DNA of 64,000 bases from JAGOQQ01 sp031973235 (GTDB lineage Bacteria > Patescibacteriota > Minisyncoccia > Phycocordibacterales > UBA9973). Shown here one piece after another: positions 25,378-33,587 of the stretch. The notes under the pieces are model-generated. The model had not been told where the DNA came from. It ran no database searches and saw nothing but the letters and a program-made list of their open reading frames with translations. Location: NCBI GenBank assembly GCA_031973235.1, contig DALYDM010000001.1, positions 1 through 64,000 of the forward strand, read 5' to 3'. Each line of letters opens with the position of its first letter. Positions within the stretch are counted from its first letter, which is position 1. Both the position numbers and the translations under genes were made by a program.

Positions 25378-26367
25378 ATGACAATTATAAAATCAATTGG
25401 AATTCTCGTAGCAGTTATAGTTGTGTTTCTTGTGGGCCAAAAAGCATTCGACGCATATTTTTCTTCAAGAAATCACAATAATGTTGTAGGAGTAATATCA
25501 GACAAAACAGGATCTCTTTCAGGTGATGATGAGGGTGAGGGTGTATTCTTGAAAGGAAATTTCGGTGCTGAAATGGAAGATCTTTTGGCGGCTGTTTCTC
25601 GTTCAAGAAAAAATCAAACAAAAACTGGGACTAGTACAAAGGATTCATTTTCTACATCTCTAATCATAGATGAGTCAGGTTCAATTTCAGGAAGTACAAG
25701 TTCTCGATGGTGGGTTAATTCTGGTGGACGATTTATAATTAATGGCTCAACAGCCAAGACAATTTTTGGTGATTTGCCCTCATCTGATAATTGGTACAAA
25801 GAGTATCTTTCTTCAAATCCACTAGATACAGACAACGGTCTTCATCCTCAAAATATTTTTAGACTTGTTGAGCGTGAGTTTTGGAAAAATTTCTCACAGG
25901 AAGTGTATTTTAAAATAGTAAAATATAATGTAAGTCAAAGTCCAAACAGGAATGCATCAAATGGAGTTTTGCTGTTTAATCGATATCAATCTGGTGATAG
26001 TCTTTACTATTCTGGAATTAGAGTTGACGGAAACATTGTTGTTAAAAAGAAATTAAATGGAACATATTATACTCTTGGAACAATAAAACAATTTCCTGGA
26101 ACATATTCAATTTCATCAAATCCAAATTTGCTCCCATTGAATCAATGGATAGGACTTAAAACTACAGTGAGAGATTTATCTGATGGCAGGATTGAAATAA
26201 TTGTATATACCGATGTTACGAATTCAAAGCAGTGGGCAGAGTCACTTAAGGTATATGATGTTTCTGGTACAAACGGTTCAAATACCATTAGTACTCAGGG
26301 ATATGCGGGAATACGAACAGATTTTATGGATGTTGAGTTTGACGATTACTCAATTTCATCACTTTAA
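25378..26367 (+). CDS. Secreted protein with LamG-like domain
   Basis: An N-terminal membrane or signal segment (about 4-24) is followed by a Ser/Gly-rich stretch (45-90) and a domain from about 120 to 329. FWKNFSQEVYFKI echoes FWKNYTVSSTFDI in the deacetylase before it, so both carry related C-terminal beta-sandwich domains. No catalytic residues are evident. It is third in the operon with the glycosyltransferase and deacetylase, so it may bind the polysaccharide at the cell surface. Confidence 0.6.
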   Translation: MTIIKSIGILVAVIVVFLVGQKAFDAYFSSRNHNNVVGVISDKTGSLSGDDEGEGVFLKGNFGAEMEDLLAAVSRSRKNQTKTGTSTKDSFSTSLIIDESGSISGSTSSRWWVNSGGRFIINGSTAKTIFGDLPSSDNWYKEYLSSNPLDTDNGLHPQNIFRLVEREFWKNFSQEVYFKIVKYNVSQSPNRNASNGVLLFNRYQSGDSLYYSGIRVDGNIVVKKKLNGTYYTLGTIKQFPGTYSISSNPNLLPLNQWIGLKTTVRDLSDGRIEIIVYTDVTNSKQWAESLKVYDVSGTNGSNTISTQGYAGIRTDFMDVEFDDYSISSL

Positions 26368-26368
26368 T

Positions 26369-26406
26369 AAAAAACTCCTTAAGTGAAATTTCACTGAAGG
26401 AGTTTT
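26369..26406 (+). terminator. Terminator of the polysaccharide operon
   Basis: AAAACTCCTT-(AAGTGAAATTTCACTG)-AAGGAGTTTT: an outer stem with an inner AGTGAAATTTCACT stem and a final T-run. Confidence 0.85.
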
Positions 26407-26412
26407 GAGTGT

Positions 26413-26718
26413 TTAGATAAAGAACGTTAGTATCCAGCCGGTCGCGAGTATGGCAAGCGGTTCCAGTACAAACTTTACCAAGGCATTCTCAATGTTTTCA
26501 AGAAAACTTGCTGAATGATCAATCACCACACTACCTCCACTTCTAGGCATGATTATTGCTATAATAAGCATCACACCTGATCCTGTTATTATTGTTAATT
26601 CAGGAAAGTGAAAAGTTGGGACAATGTACCAATTCCAAAGTAAAGAGAAGATTTTTCCGTACCAGACTGTAGTTATCATTACATTGAGTAATGTTGCGAT
26701 AATTGCTTTTGTTGACAT
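26413..26718 (-). CDS. Small membrane protein, 101 aa
   Basis: Three hydrophobic helices (about 5-30, 40-60, 80-100) with a short polar loop carrying PRSGGSVVIDHSASF. No family is recognised. It stands alone between the polysaccharide operon and the ABC-F gene. The motif RSGG and the Asn/Asp near it have no known meaning. Confidence 0.55.
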   Translation of the reverse strand: MSTKAIIATLLNVMITTVWYGKIFSLLWNWYIVPTFHFPELTIITGSGVMLIIAIIMPRSGGSVVIDHSASFLENIENALVKFVLEPLAILATGWILTFFI

Positions 26719-26831
26719 CGTTTAGGTTTTTAAATTTTTAAATATATTATCATAAAATAGAATTTTTGTCAAGTATGTTTATATCATAAAAAATACAGCG
26801 TTTTAGTTTCTCGCAAGTATGCATTATGATC

Positions 26832-26843
26832 ATCACGCGTGAT
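26832..26843. promoter_or_regulatory. 12-bp palindrome upstream of ABC-F gene
   Basis: ATCACGCGTGAT is a perfect palindrome about 50 bp before the ABC-F start. The extended -10 TG-G-TACAGT lies downstream of it (about 26876). It could be an operator. Confidence 0.35.
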
Positions 26844-26893
26844 AATCTACTTTTTCGCCAAAAGTCCCTATGTGTGGTACAGTGTGTTTCTAA

Positions 26894-28405
26894 ATGCAAA
26901 AGACAATCTCTGTCAAAAATATTGAATACTCGGTCAATGAAAAGCCCATTTTGCAGGGCATTTCTTTTCGTTGTGCAGATGATGAGCGAATCTGTATATT
27001 CGGCGAAAACGGCGCAGGGAAGTCGACACTCCTTAAGATTATTTGCGGTGAAGTAGAGCAAGATTCTGGAAGAATAGAAAAGCAAGGACATATCAGATTT
27101 GTATATGTACCACAAGAATTCGACCACTCATACTTCGAACTTTTGATAGAAGAATATATCAAAGAGAAAGCAGGTGAGACACTTTCAAAAAAAGTCCACA
27201 ATATTGCAAAGGTTCTCGGATTTCATATTGAAAAGCACAAAGATACAAAGTGTGGAAGACTCTCCGGAGGACAGCAAAAGATTCTTGCGCTCTCATGTGC
27301 GTTTGCGCTTGCACCGGACTTCTTGCTTCTCGACGAACCAGAAAACCATCTCGACATTGTAAGTCGTGTGGAACTCGTGCGACTTCTCGAAGAATTTCGT
27401 GGAGCGATTATTTTTATTTCTCACGATAGACTTCTCATTGATGGTGTTGCGACAAAAATTGGTGAAATAGTCCAAGGGAAAATTTATATTTCAGAAGGAG
27501 ACTACGATGATTATATTCAGACTAAGGTTGAGCGAATTGCAGGACTACAACGTGAACATGATGTTCGTTCGAAGAGAATCAAGCAACTTTCTTCGGCGAT
27601 TGTGATTCTCCAACAAAAAGCATTTCGAGGAAAAGAAGTCTCGGCATATAAGCGTGCAAAAGAAGAACTCGCACAACTCAAAAAAGAAGCAAAAGAAAAC
27701 GGTAGACCAGACGAAGCACAAAACAAAATTAAAATTGCGAGTACTGAGCAAGGTCTTCATGGAGGAAAATTGGTATTGAAAGTAGTAAAGGGAATGTTTG
27801 AATTTCCAGAACCAAAGAAAAGAATTTTTGATAATGTTGATTTGGAAATTCGCACAGGAGACAAAGTAGTACTACTTGGAAGAAATGGCTCAGGTAAATC
27901 TACATTTTTGAAGTGTCTCACAAGTGAACTCACTCTCACGAAGGGCGAAGCGACTTTTGGAAACGGAATTACATACGCGTACTTTGATCAGCATGCACAA
28001 TTTGACCCAGAATTAAGTGCGGTAGATATTGTGTGTGAAAAACTCAACATGATAGACCAAGAAGCGCGTTCTGTTCTCGGTATGATGAAATTTGACACAC
28101 CTCGGATGATTGCTCCTATTCGGAATCTCTCTGGTGGAGAGCGAATGAGACTTCGATTCGCGATTGTATTTGGTCAGCGACCAGACCTCATCATTCTCGA
28201 TGAGCCTACAAACCATATCGATGAAGTAACTTGGGAAATTCTCCTTGAAGCATGTAAGACGTCAAAAAGTACGATACTCCTCGTGAGTCACGACTATGAA
28301 TTTATCGAAGCATTTGCTCCGAGTGTCTTTTGGGTGATTCACAATCAGGCTGTGGTGGCACGACACAAAGAACTCAACGAACTACTTGAAGAACTCAAAT
28401 CATAG
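26894..28405 (+). CDS. ABC-F family ATPase
   Basis: Two ABC domains in one chain and no membrane segments. Walker A motifs are GENGAGKST and GRNGSGKST; signatures are LSGGQQKI and LSGGERMR; Walker B LLLDEPENHLD and LIILDEPTNHID. The linker between them (about 200-265) is a charged helix pair, the P-site tRNA interaction motif of the family. ABC-F proteins act on the ribosome as translation factors (EttA type) or antibiotic-protection factors; sequence alone does not decide. At 503 aa it is of normal length. Confidence 0.9.
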   Translation: MQKTISVKNIEYSVNEKPILQGISFRCADDERICIFGENGAGKSTLLKIICGEVEQDSGRIEKQGHIRFVYVPQEFDHSYFELLIEEYIKEKAGETLSKKVHNIAKVLGFHIEKHKDTKCGRLSGGQQKILALSCAFALAPDFLLLDEPENHLDIVSRVELVRLLEEFRGAIIFISHDRLLIDGVATKIGEIVQGKIYISEGDYDDYIQTKVERIAGLQREHDVRSKRIKQLSSAIVILQQKAFRGKEVSAYKRAKEELAQLKKEAKENGRPDEAQNKIKIASTEQGLHGGKLVLKVVKGMFEFPEPKKRIFDNVDLEIRTGDKVVLLGRNGSGKSTFLKCLTSELTLTKGEATFGNGITYAYFDQHAQFDPELSAVDIVCEKLNMIDQEARSVLGMMKFDTPRMIAPIRNLSGGERMRLRFAIVFGQRPDLIILDEPTNHIDEVTWEILLEACKTSKSTILLVSHDYEFIEAFAPSVFWVIHNQAVVARHKELNELLEELKS

Positions 28406-28436
28406 AAGATATGATGCATATCCACTTAGCTGTTTT

Positions 28437-28444
28437 GATATAAT
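28437..28444 (+). promoter_or_regulatory. Leaderless promoter of GIY-YIG gene
   Basis: TG-A-TATAAT extended -10; TATAAT (28439-28444) ends 6 nt before ATG 28451. Confidence 0.7.
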
Positions 28445-28450
28445 TTGTGT

Positions 28451-28690
28451 ATGTATTTTGTCTATATAGTGAAATGCAGTGATGACACACTTTATACTGG
28501 AATCACTACGAATCTAAAAAGGAGAATAATGGAACACAACTCTCTCACAAAAGGAGCGAAATATACCAAAGCTCGCCAACCGGTGGTGCTTGTGTATTCA
28601 AAGAAATGCAAAAATCGTTCTGTTGCGTCGAAAGAAGAAGCAAGAATAAAAGGATTGAAGCGCTCGGAGAAGATGTCTATCTTTATATAA
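28451..28690 (+). CDS. Small GIY-YIG domain protein (UPF0213-like)
   Basis: A 79-aa single-domain GIY-YIG protein: YFVYIVKCSDDTLYTGIT gives the GIY/YIG strands, with the conserved Arg in LKRRIMEHN and Glu in SKEEARIKGLKR. Such stand-alone proteins are structure-specific nucleases or of unknown role. An upstream in-frame TTG (28445) would fall inside the region between -10 box and ATG, so I use ATG 28451. Confidence 0.88.
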   Translation: MYFVYIVKCSDDTLYTGITTNLKRRIMEHNSLTKGAKYTKARQPVVLVYSKKCKNRSVASKEEARIKGLKRSEKMSIFI

Positions 28691-28748
28691 ATGTATTCTT
28701 GCAAAAAAATGTACTGAGTGGAATAATTAAGGAAAACACTCATACTGT

Positions 28749-29126
28749 ATGGCTGCACCTCAGATTCTTACAGAAGAACATCACAGACGCCCGAAGTCTA
28801 TAGGCGGGACAGATGCTCCTTCAAACATCTCATTCGTTCCAGCAAAACTACATAAATGTTGGCACACGTTATTTGGTAATATGAATGCGTTTCAGATCAA
28901 AGATGAATTAAATCAATGGTTTGCTCCAAAAAGAAAAAGAGTTGTTTGTAAGTTTATAAATGGCTCTAAAGTTAGCATTCAAGGAGGTCAGCAAACAAAA
29001 AATAAGAACAAACGTCAAAAGGCGTTTGATATGTTATTTAAAAACATGACTTTTTCTGAAGCGATCGATTATATCAATAGTGTGTGGCTCGATGGAAGTT
29101 ATCACTTCTATATTCTGTCAAAATGA
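28749..29126 (+). CDS. HNH-like protein, 125 aa
   Basis: EEHHRRPKSIGGTDAPSNIS followed by FVPAKLHKCWHTLFGNM has the spacing of an HNH (beta-beta-alpha) nuclease centre: a His pair, Asn, and His about 20 residues later. There is no zinc Cys cluster. The C-terminal half is basic. It starts 58 nt after the GIY-YIG gene and may be co-transcribed, which would pair two nuclease-like folds. Activity is unproven, and it could instead be a DNA- or RNA-binding relative. Confidence 0.55.
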   Translation: MAAPQILTEEHHRRPKSIGGTDAPSNISFVPAKLHKCWHTLFGNMNAFQIKDELNQWFAPKRKRVVCKFINGSKVSIQGGQQTKNKNKRQKAFDMLFKNMTFSEAIDYINSVWLDGSYHFYILSK

Positions 29127-29131
29127 TTTTG

Positions 29132-29162
29132 TGGTTGGCATGTACATGTCAACCATTTTTTA
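29132..29162 (+). terminator. Terminator after HNH-like gene
   Basis: TGGTTG-GCATGTACATGT-CAACCA stem followed by TTTTTT. Confidence 0.75.
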
Positions 29163-29238
29163 TTACCAATAGACTTGCTGGATAAATATTGAATTGTGTG
29201 CTATTATTTAGGCATTACCAAAAAGTAAAACATTAGAT

Positions 29239-29493
29239 ATGCCAACAGCAAACTCAGCATTTATGAAGCCAATGACTTTGAGTCCAGAACTCGAAGCAGT
29301 TATCGGAAAAGGGCCTATGCCACGAAGTGAAGTGGTCAAAGCGCTCTGGGTGTACATCAAGAAGCACAACCTTCAAGATCCAGCTAACAAGCGAAACATC
29401 AACGGTGATGAAGCGCTCACTAAAGTTTTCGGAGGAAAAAAGACTGTGACTATGTTCGAAATGACAAAACTCGTTTCAAAACATCTTTCATAA
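29239..29493 (+). CDS. SWIB/MDM2 domain protein
   Basis: An 84-aa protein that is almost only a SWIB domain: FMKPMTLSPELEAVIGKGP, MPRSEVVKALWVYIKKHNLQ, DPANKRNI and MFEMTKLVSKHL. SWIB is known from eukaryotic chromatin remodelers and from Chlamydiae, where it can be fused to topoisomerase I; here it is alone. It is basic and may bind DNA or protein. An extended -10 TG-C-TATTAT lies about 35 nt upstream, and a strong terminator follows, so it is its own unit. Confidence 0.9.
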   Translation: MPTANSAFMKPMTLSPELEAVIGKGPMPRSEVVKALWVYIKKHNLQDPANKRNINGDEALTKVFGGKKTVTMFEMTKLVSKHLS

Positions 29494-29497
29494 ATAA

Positions 29498-29531
29498 TAA
29501 AAAACGCACGACATGCTCGTGCGTTTTTTAT
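29498..29531 (+). terminator. Terminator after SWIB gene
   Basis: AAAAACGCACGA-CATGC-TCGTGCGTTTTTT, a strong stem with T-run. Confidence 0.9.
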
Positions 29532-29574
29532 TTTCACATTTGTTTTTTGTAGTAATGAGTTACACTAAATATAT

Positions 29575-30600
29575 ATGAAGAAAATATTTTTTACTTTAAT
29601 GCTCGTGTTCTTTCCATTCCTTCAGGCATCTGCACATGTGAAGTGGTTTGTAGATAGTGATGCGATTGTTGAATCACAGCATGGAAGTACTGCGTTTTAT
29701 TATCTTACAAGTAAGGAGGTTTTTGTGTGGTCGTTCATCACGATTGTTGTTGTAGGTATATTTGCCCTTATTGATAGACGCCTAAAAAGTCCACAATCTG
29801 TCGAACAATATGCAGCACGTCACAAAAATACACTTGAAAGAATTGCTCAAGTAATGCTTGGTCTTTTCTTGGTAAGTGTAAGTCTCCTGTGGAAAATCGT
29901 TCTTATTCCTGAATTTCCAATTGATTCACACTACATGCTTTTGCTGGGATCTGTGCAGATCATTGCAGGTACGTTGTTTATATTCAATCTTTATTCTCGA
30001 CTTGGATCAATACTCCTTCTCGGACTTGTTGGATTGATGACATTTCATGTTGGATGGATTGCATTTTTTGAAAACATTATTTTGATTACACTCGCGATAT
30101 TTTTCTACGTTCGTCATTCATCACCATCAAGCTTCGCATTTCGATTCAATGATCATGTACTGGAAATGGTAAGAATCGGAGTAGGTATATCATTGATCGT
30201 ACTTGCGTTTACAGAAAAACTTATGTATCCAGAGCTGAGCCTGTCGTTTCTTGATGTGCATCACTGGAATTTTATGCAACATTTTTTTGGTGTTGAATGG
30301 TTTTCAAATGAGCTTTTTGTTTTAAGTACAGGATTTGCAGAAATGATTTTCGGGATACTGTTTATTTTTGGTTACATTACACGTATTACCACAGCATTAA
30401 TCGCGTGTTTCTTTGCGATGTCAGTAGTAACAATGCTTGTACAGTTTAAACAATGGGAAGTGGAAGATTTGGTAGTGTATTCTGCGGCGGTGTTGCTTTT
30501 GTTTTTTGGAGCAGGTGCAACAAGATTCTTTCATAGAATTACAACAAAAGAATATATGAAGCAAAATGTTGGTGAATTATTTTTTAAGAAAGTATCGTAA
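29575..30600 (+). CDS. DoxX-like multi-pass membrane protein
   Basis: A signal peptide ending near ASA (1-20) is followed by HVKWFVDSD and about eight hydrophobic helices. The second half (MVRIGVGISLIVLAFTEKLM, then STGFAEMIFGILFIFGYITR) resembles the DoxX/quinol-oxidase subunit fold, four helices that appear twice here. DoxX-type proteins have been linked to redox or thiol metabolism in other bacteria; no partner genes are present. Family assignment is from helix layout and the AEMIFG motif. Confidence 0.55.
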   Translation: MKKIFFTLMLVFFPFLQASAHVKWFVDSDAIVESQHGSTAFYYLTSKEVFVWSFITIVVVGIFALIDRRLKSPQSVEQYAARHKNTLERIAQVMLGLFLVSVSLLWKIVLIPEFPIDSHYMLLLGSVQIIAGTLFIFNLYSRLGSILLLGLVGLMTFHVGWIAFFENIILITLAIFFYVRHSSPSSFAFRFNDHVLEMVRIGVGISLIVLAFTEKLMYPELSLSFLDVHHWNFMQHFFGVEWFSNELFVLSTGFAEMIFGILFIFGYITRITTALIACFFAMSVVTMLVQFKQWEVEDLVVYSAAVLLLFFGAGATRFFHRITTKEYMKQNVGELFFKKVS

Positions 30601-30628
30601 TGTTTTGTAGCGTGATACACTTAACTTC

Positions 30629-31645
30629 ATGAAGGCAAAAGTAATTGAGAAAAATTTTTTCTACGCGTTTCTTGTACTCGTTTCAGTTATAGCTGGAATA
30701 ATACTTTGGCCGTTTTTGTCAGTGATTGTTATCGGAGCATCTCTTGCGGTGGTATTTCACCCAGTGTATGTCCTTGTTGAAGAGAAAATCACACATGGTA
30801 TACCGTGGCTTTCTGCACTCCTTACGACACTTCTTTTTCTTGTATTACTTGGAGTACCATTCTTTTTCATAGGTTCTTCAGTGTTTAGACAATCACAAGA
30901 AATGTATTCATCGATTACTTCAAATGGTGGGCCAAGTCCGTATATTGCACACATATCACAATCAATAAGTGAAGTATTACCCAACGGAATTTCTGTAGAT
31001 GTTGCAAAAAAAATTGATGATATCGCATCATTCTTGTCAGGTAGTGCATCAAAGATTTTTACATCTACGATTAGTACGTTGTTTTCCTTTTTGCTTGTTC
31101 TACTCTCACTATTCTATTTTCTCAAAGATGGAAAACAGTGGAGAGATATGTTGATTGACTTGTCACCACTTCCAGATGAGTACGATGAAAAAATTCTTTA
31201 CAAGCTTTCACGTGCAGTAAACGGAGTAATGAAAGGGTACTTGCTGATCGCGCTTGTCCAAGGATTGTTGATGGGGATTGGGTTGTGGATTTTTGGTGTA
31301 CCAAACCCAGCATTGTGGGGAGTGTTTGCCGGTGTTGCATCTATGGTGCCAAGTATCGGAACTGCACTTGTGGCAGTGCCCGCAATCCTCTATCTTCTTG
31401 TAACGGGTGACAGTACTGGAGCGGTTGGATTTACAGCATGGGCGTTGATACTTGTTGGAACAATCGATAATTTTTTGAACCCAATCGTGGTCGCAAAGAA
31501 TATTGATCTACATCCACTTATCATTTTGTTTGCAGTACTTGGTGGAATCTCGTTGATGGGAGCGGTGGGGATTCTCATTGGTCCACTTGTTGTATCACTT
31601 TTGTACACACTTCTTACTATTTATCGCGAACATTTCAAATCATAA
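30629..31645 (+). CDS. AI-2E family (PerM-like) transporter
   Basis: About eight membrane helices in 338 aa. Family marks are the opening pair (FFYAFLVLVSVIAGIILWPF), the central KLSRAVNGVMKGYLLIALVQ and GVPNPALWGVFAGVASMVPS, then IDNFLNPIVVAKNIDLHPL. The family includes the TqsA exporter and sodium/proton antiporters, so the substrate is open. A -10 box (TACACT) lies 7 nt before the ATG. Confidence 0.88.
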   Translation: MKAKVIEKNFFYAFLVLVSVIAGIILWPFLSVIVIGASLAVVFHPVYVLVEEKITHGIPWLSALLTTLLFLVLLGVPFFFIGSSVFRQSQEMYSSITSNGGPSPYIAHISQSISEVLPNGISVDVAKKIDDIASFLSGSASKIFTSTISTLFSFLLVLLSLFYFLKDGKQWRDMLIDLSPLPDEYDEKILYKLSRAVNGVMKGYLLIALVQGLLMGIGLWIFGVPNPALWGVFAGVASMVPSIGTALVAVPAILYLLVTGDSTGAVGFTAWALILVGTIDNFLNPIVVAKNIDLHPLIILFAVLGGISLMGAVGILIGPLVVSLLYTLLTIYREHFKS

Positions 31646-31646
31646 T

Positions 31647-31678
31647 AAAAACCTCGCATTTCATGCGAGGTTTTTATT
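31647..31678. terminator. Bidirectional terminator, PerM / cytochrome b5 gene
   Basis: AATAAAAACCTCGCAT-TTC-ATGCGAGGTTTTTATT, symmetric stem; both convergent genes end at it. Confidence 0.9.
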
Positions 31679-32153
31679 ATGATTTTAGTGTACCTATTTT
31701 GTGAGAAGCGAGTTCTTTTTCTGGGCTTCGCTCTCCTCCGTGTTGGTCATCAAATGAGCTTGTGCCATCCTTTCCACAAAGTCGCTTTATTGCACCACTT
31801 CCGCCAGGGTGTTGATTTATAAATGAAGTGAGGTCGTATACATTACCACTTACGATTGTCCAACAGCTTGATGAAGAGTTGTGTGTTGCGACTTGTGCAC
31901 TGGTGTATTCATTTGGGTTTGTTTTTGGTGGAGTTGAGGGTGTTGTTGGTTTTGGGGTTGTGGTAGGTGTGGTTTTTACTGGAGTGGTGGTTGTCGGTGA
32001 GGTTAATGTCTCTTTTGGTACAAGACTTGCAAGTGGTGGTTCATTCGCTACTGTCTTTTGTTCAGGTGCTTGTGAAGGTTGTTTGGTGGTTAGTAGGAAT
32101 CCTGCATAAATAATAATAATGCTTATTGCTACAATTGGTACAATTTTTTTCAT
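31677..32153 (-). CDS. Exported cytochrome b5-like heme-binding protein
   Basis: An N-terminal anchor (about 4-22), a Thr/Pro-rich linker (about 25-80) and a cytochrome b5 fold (about 82-156). The heme ligands are visible as His115 in the HPGG motif and His138 in DDQHGG. Cys97 and Cys126 could form a disulfide outside the cell. No other electron carrier is encoded nearby, so its redox partner is unknown; cytochrome b5 domains can also bind other ligands. Thr/Pro linkers of this kind are common in surface-anchored proteins. Confidence 0.85.
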   Translation of the reverse strand: MKKIVPIVAISIIIIYAGFLLTTKQPSQAPEQKTVANEPPLASLVPKETLTSPTTTTPVKTTPTTTPKPTTPSTPPKTNPNEYTSAQVATHNSSSSCWTIVSGNVYDLTSFINQHPGGSGAIKRLCGKDGTSSFDDQHGGERSPEKELASHKIGTLKS

Positions 32154-32251
32154 ATTGAAAGTATAGTACTTTTGAAAACTTAATCAAATGTGTGAGAATA
32201 ATCGATTTTTGCACAGTCATATAGTCAAAAAGTTTTATATACTAGTAGTAT

Positions 32252-32908
32252 ATGGCGTTATCTAACACATTGAAACAATCACGACTCGATGAGCTCTCTG
32301 ATGGAATTTTTGCAATTGTAATGACACTTCTCGTACTTGAGATAAGAATTCCGGAATTGCATGGAACACCAGACAATATTGACTTGATAGTTTCGCTTTT
32401 TCAAATAATTCCAAATTTGCTTAGTTATCTACTTTCATTTGCGCTACTCTTTACATACTGGCGCGCACACCACTATGTGGTTTCTGTATATGCGAAAAAT
32501 ATCGATTCAAAACTTACAAATATCAATGCACTCTTCTTTTTCCTTATTGGATTAGTACCTTTTTCTAGTCAGTTGCTTGGACGTTATAGTGCTACTCAAG
32601 CTGCGGTAGTGTTGTTTGGGGTGCACATGATATTGATTAGTTTGTGTATTTTGTGGATGAGGTCTTATGTGTTGAATGATCCCGCAATAAAAAATCCTCG
32701 CGTGAGTAAAAAGGAATTTCAAAATGGTACACTCCGGACATTGTTGCCACTTTTTTCTGCGCTTGTTGCAATAGTGGTGAGTTTTTATAATATCAAAATA
32801 TCACTAGCATTTTATACATTTGCAATATTGTTTAATCTTTCACATACAAGTACTCATATTGTTCACACAGTGGTCGACAAGGCGCTTGGTCAAGAAGTTG
32901 AAAAATAA
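32252..32908 (+). CDS. TMEM175-like potassium channel family protein (DUF1211)
   Basis: A 218-aa protein with six helices beginning RLDELSDGIFAIVMTLLVLE, matching the (R)xxxFSDxxFAIxxTLLVLE signature of TMEM175, with Leu for the usual Phe. HxxxHxxV occurs in RAHHYVVSVYAKN. Bacterial members are tetrameric potassium channels. Its stop is 2 nt before the next gene, so the two are coupled. Confidence 0.88.
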   Translation: MALSNTLKQSRLDELSDGIFAIVMTLLVLEIRIPELHGTPDNIDLIVSLFQIIPNLLSYLLSFALLFTYWRAHHYVVSVYAKNIDSKLTNINALFFFLIGLVPFSSQLLGRYSATQAAVVLFGVHMILISLCILWMRSYVLNDPAIKNPRVSKKEFQNGTLRTLLPLFSALVAIVVSFYNIKISLAFYTFAILFNLSHTSTHIVHTVVDKALGQEVEK

Positions 32909-32910
32909 TT

Positions 32911-33570
32911 ATGGATACTACACATTTTGATCTTTCAATAAAGTCATCTTCACTTAAAAATATCCCATTTGAGTTGTACCAAGTGTTTATGATTTTTGTT
33001 GTGCCGGTGACGTTGCTGTATTTTGGGATTATACCCATAGAGTGGAGGTTTTTTGTACTTGCATTCTGTGCGCTTATGATTTATGGAATAATCCGAAAAG
33101 AAAAATGGAGTCTTGAGATGCTCGGTATAAAAGAATTTCACACCGAAAAGGAACTCACTCCATATATCACTTTTGCATTGATGGGTATTTTTTTCATTAT
33201 TGGCTTAGCAAAGATTCTTGGGATGCCTCCAAAGATTTCTACTGATAATGCACTTCACTTATTTTTACTTTTTATTCCTGTGTCTGCATTCCAACAATTT
33301 GCATATCAGGGTTTTCTTATGCCGATTCTCCACAGGGTGTATAGATCAAAGGTTAGAATTGTGTTTGTAAGTGCACTTTTGTTTACTTTTCTGCACATTA
33401 TTTATCCAGACGCTGACGTAAATTTACCCTTGGCGTTTGTTGGTGGGATAGGTTTTTCGATGATGTATTTGCGTTACCCAAATCTCATTTTGATTTCAAT
33501 TGTTCATGCGATATTTAATTTCACTGCGATATTGTACGGTTTTTTTGTCATACCAAACTTATTAAAATAG
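32911..33570 (+). CDS. CPBP (CAAX-like) membrane protease homologue lacking catalytic Glu
   Basis: About seven membrane helices. The family's motif 2 (FxxxH: FTFLH, 158-162) and motif 3 (HxxxN: HAIFN, 199-203) are kept. Motif 1, normally EExxxR, is QQFAYQ (128-133): both glutamates and the arginine are Gln. This predicts loss or change of protease activity. CPBP members act in prenyl-protein processing, bacteriocin immunity and stress. It follows the TMEM175-like gene directly. Confidence 0.75.
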   Translation: MDTTHFDLSIKSSSLKNIPFELYQVFMIFVVPVTLLYFGIIPIEWRFFVLAFCALMIYGIIRKEKWSLEMLGIKEFHTEKELTPYITFALMGIFFIIGLAKILGMPPKISTDNALHLFLLFIPVSAFQQFAYQGFLMPILHRVYRSKVRIVFVSALLFTFLHIIYPDADVNLPLAFVGGIGFSMMYLRYPNLILISIVHAIFNFTAILYGFFVIPNLLK

Positions 33571-33587
33571 TATATACTTAACACATT

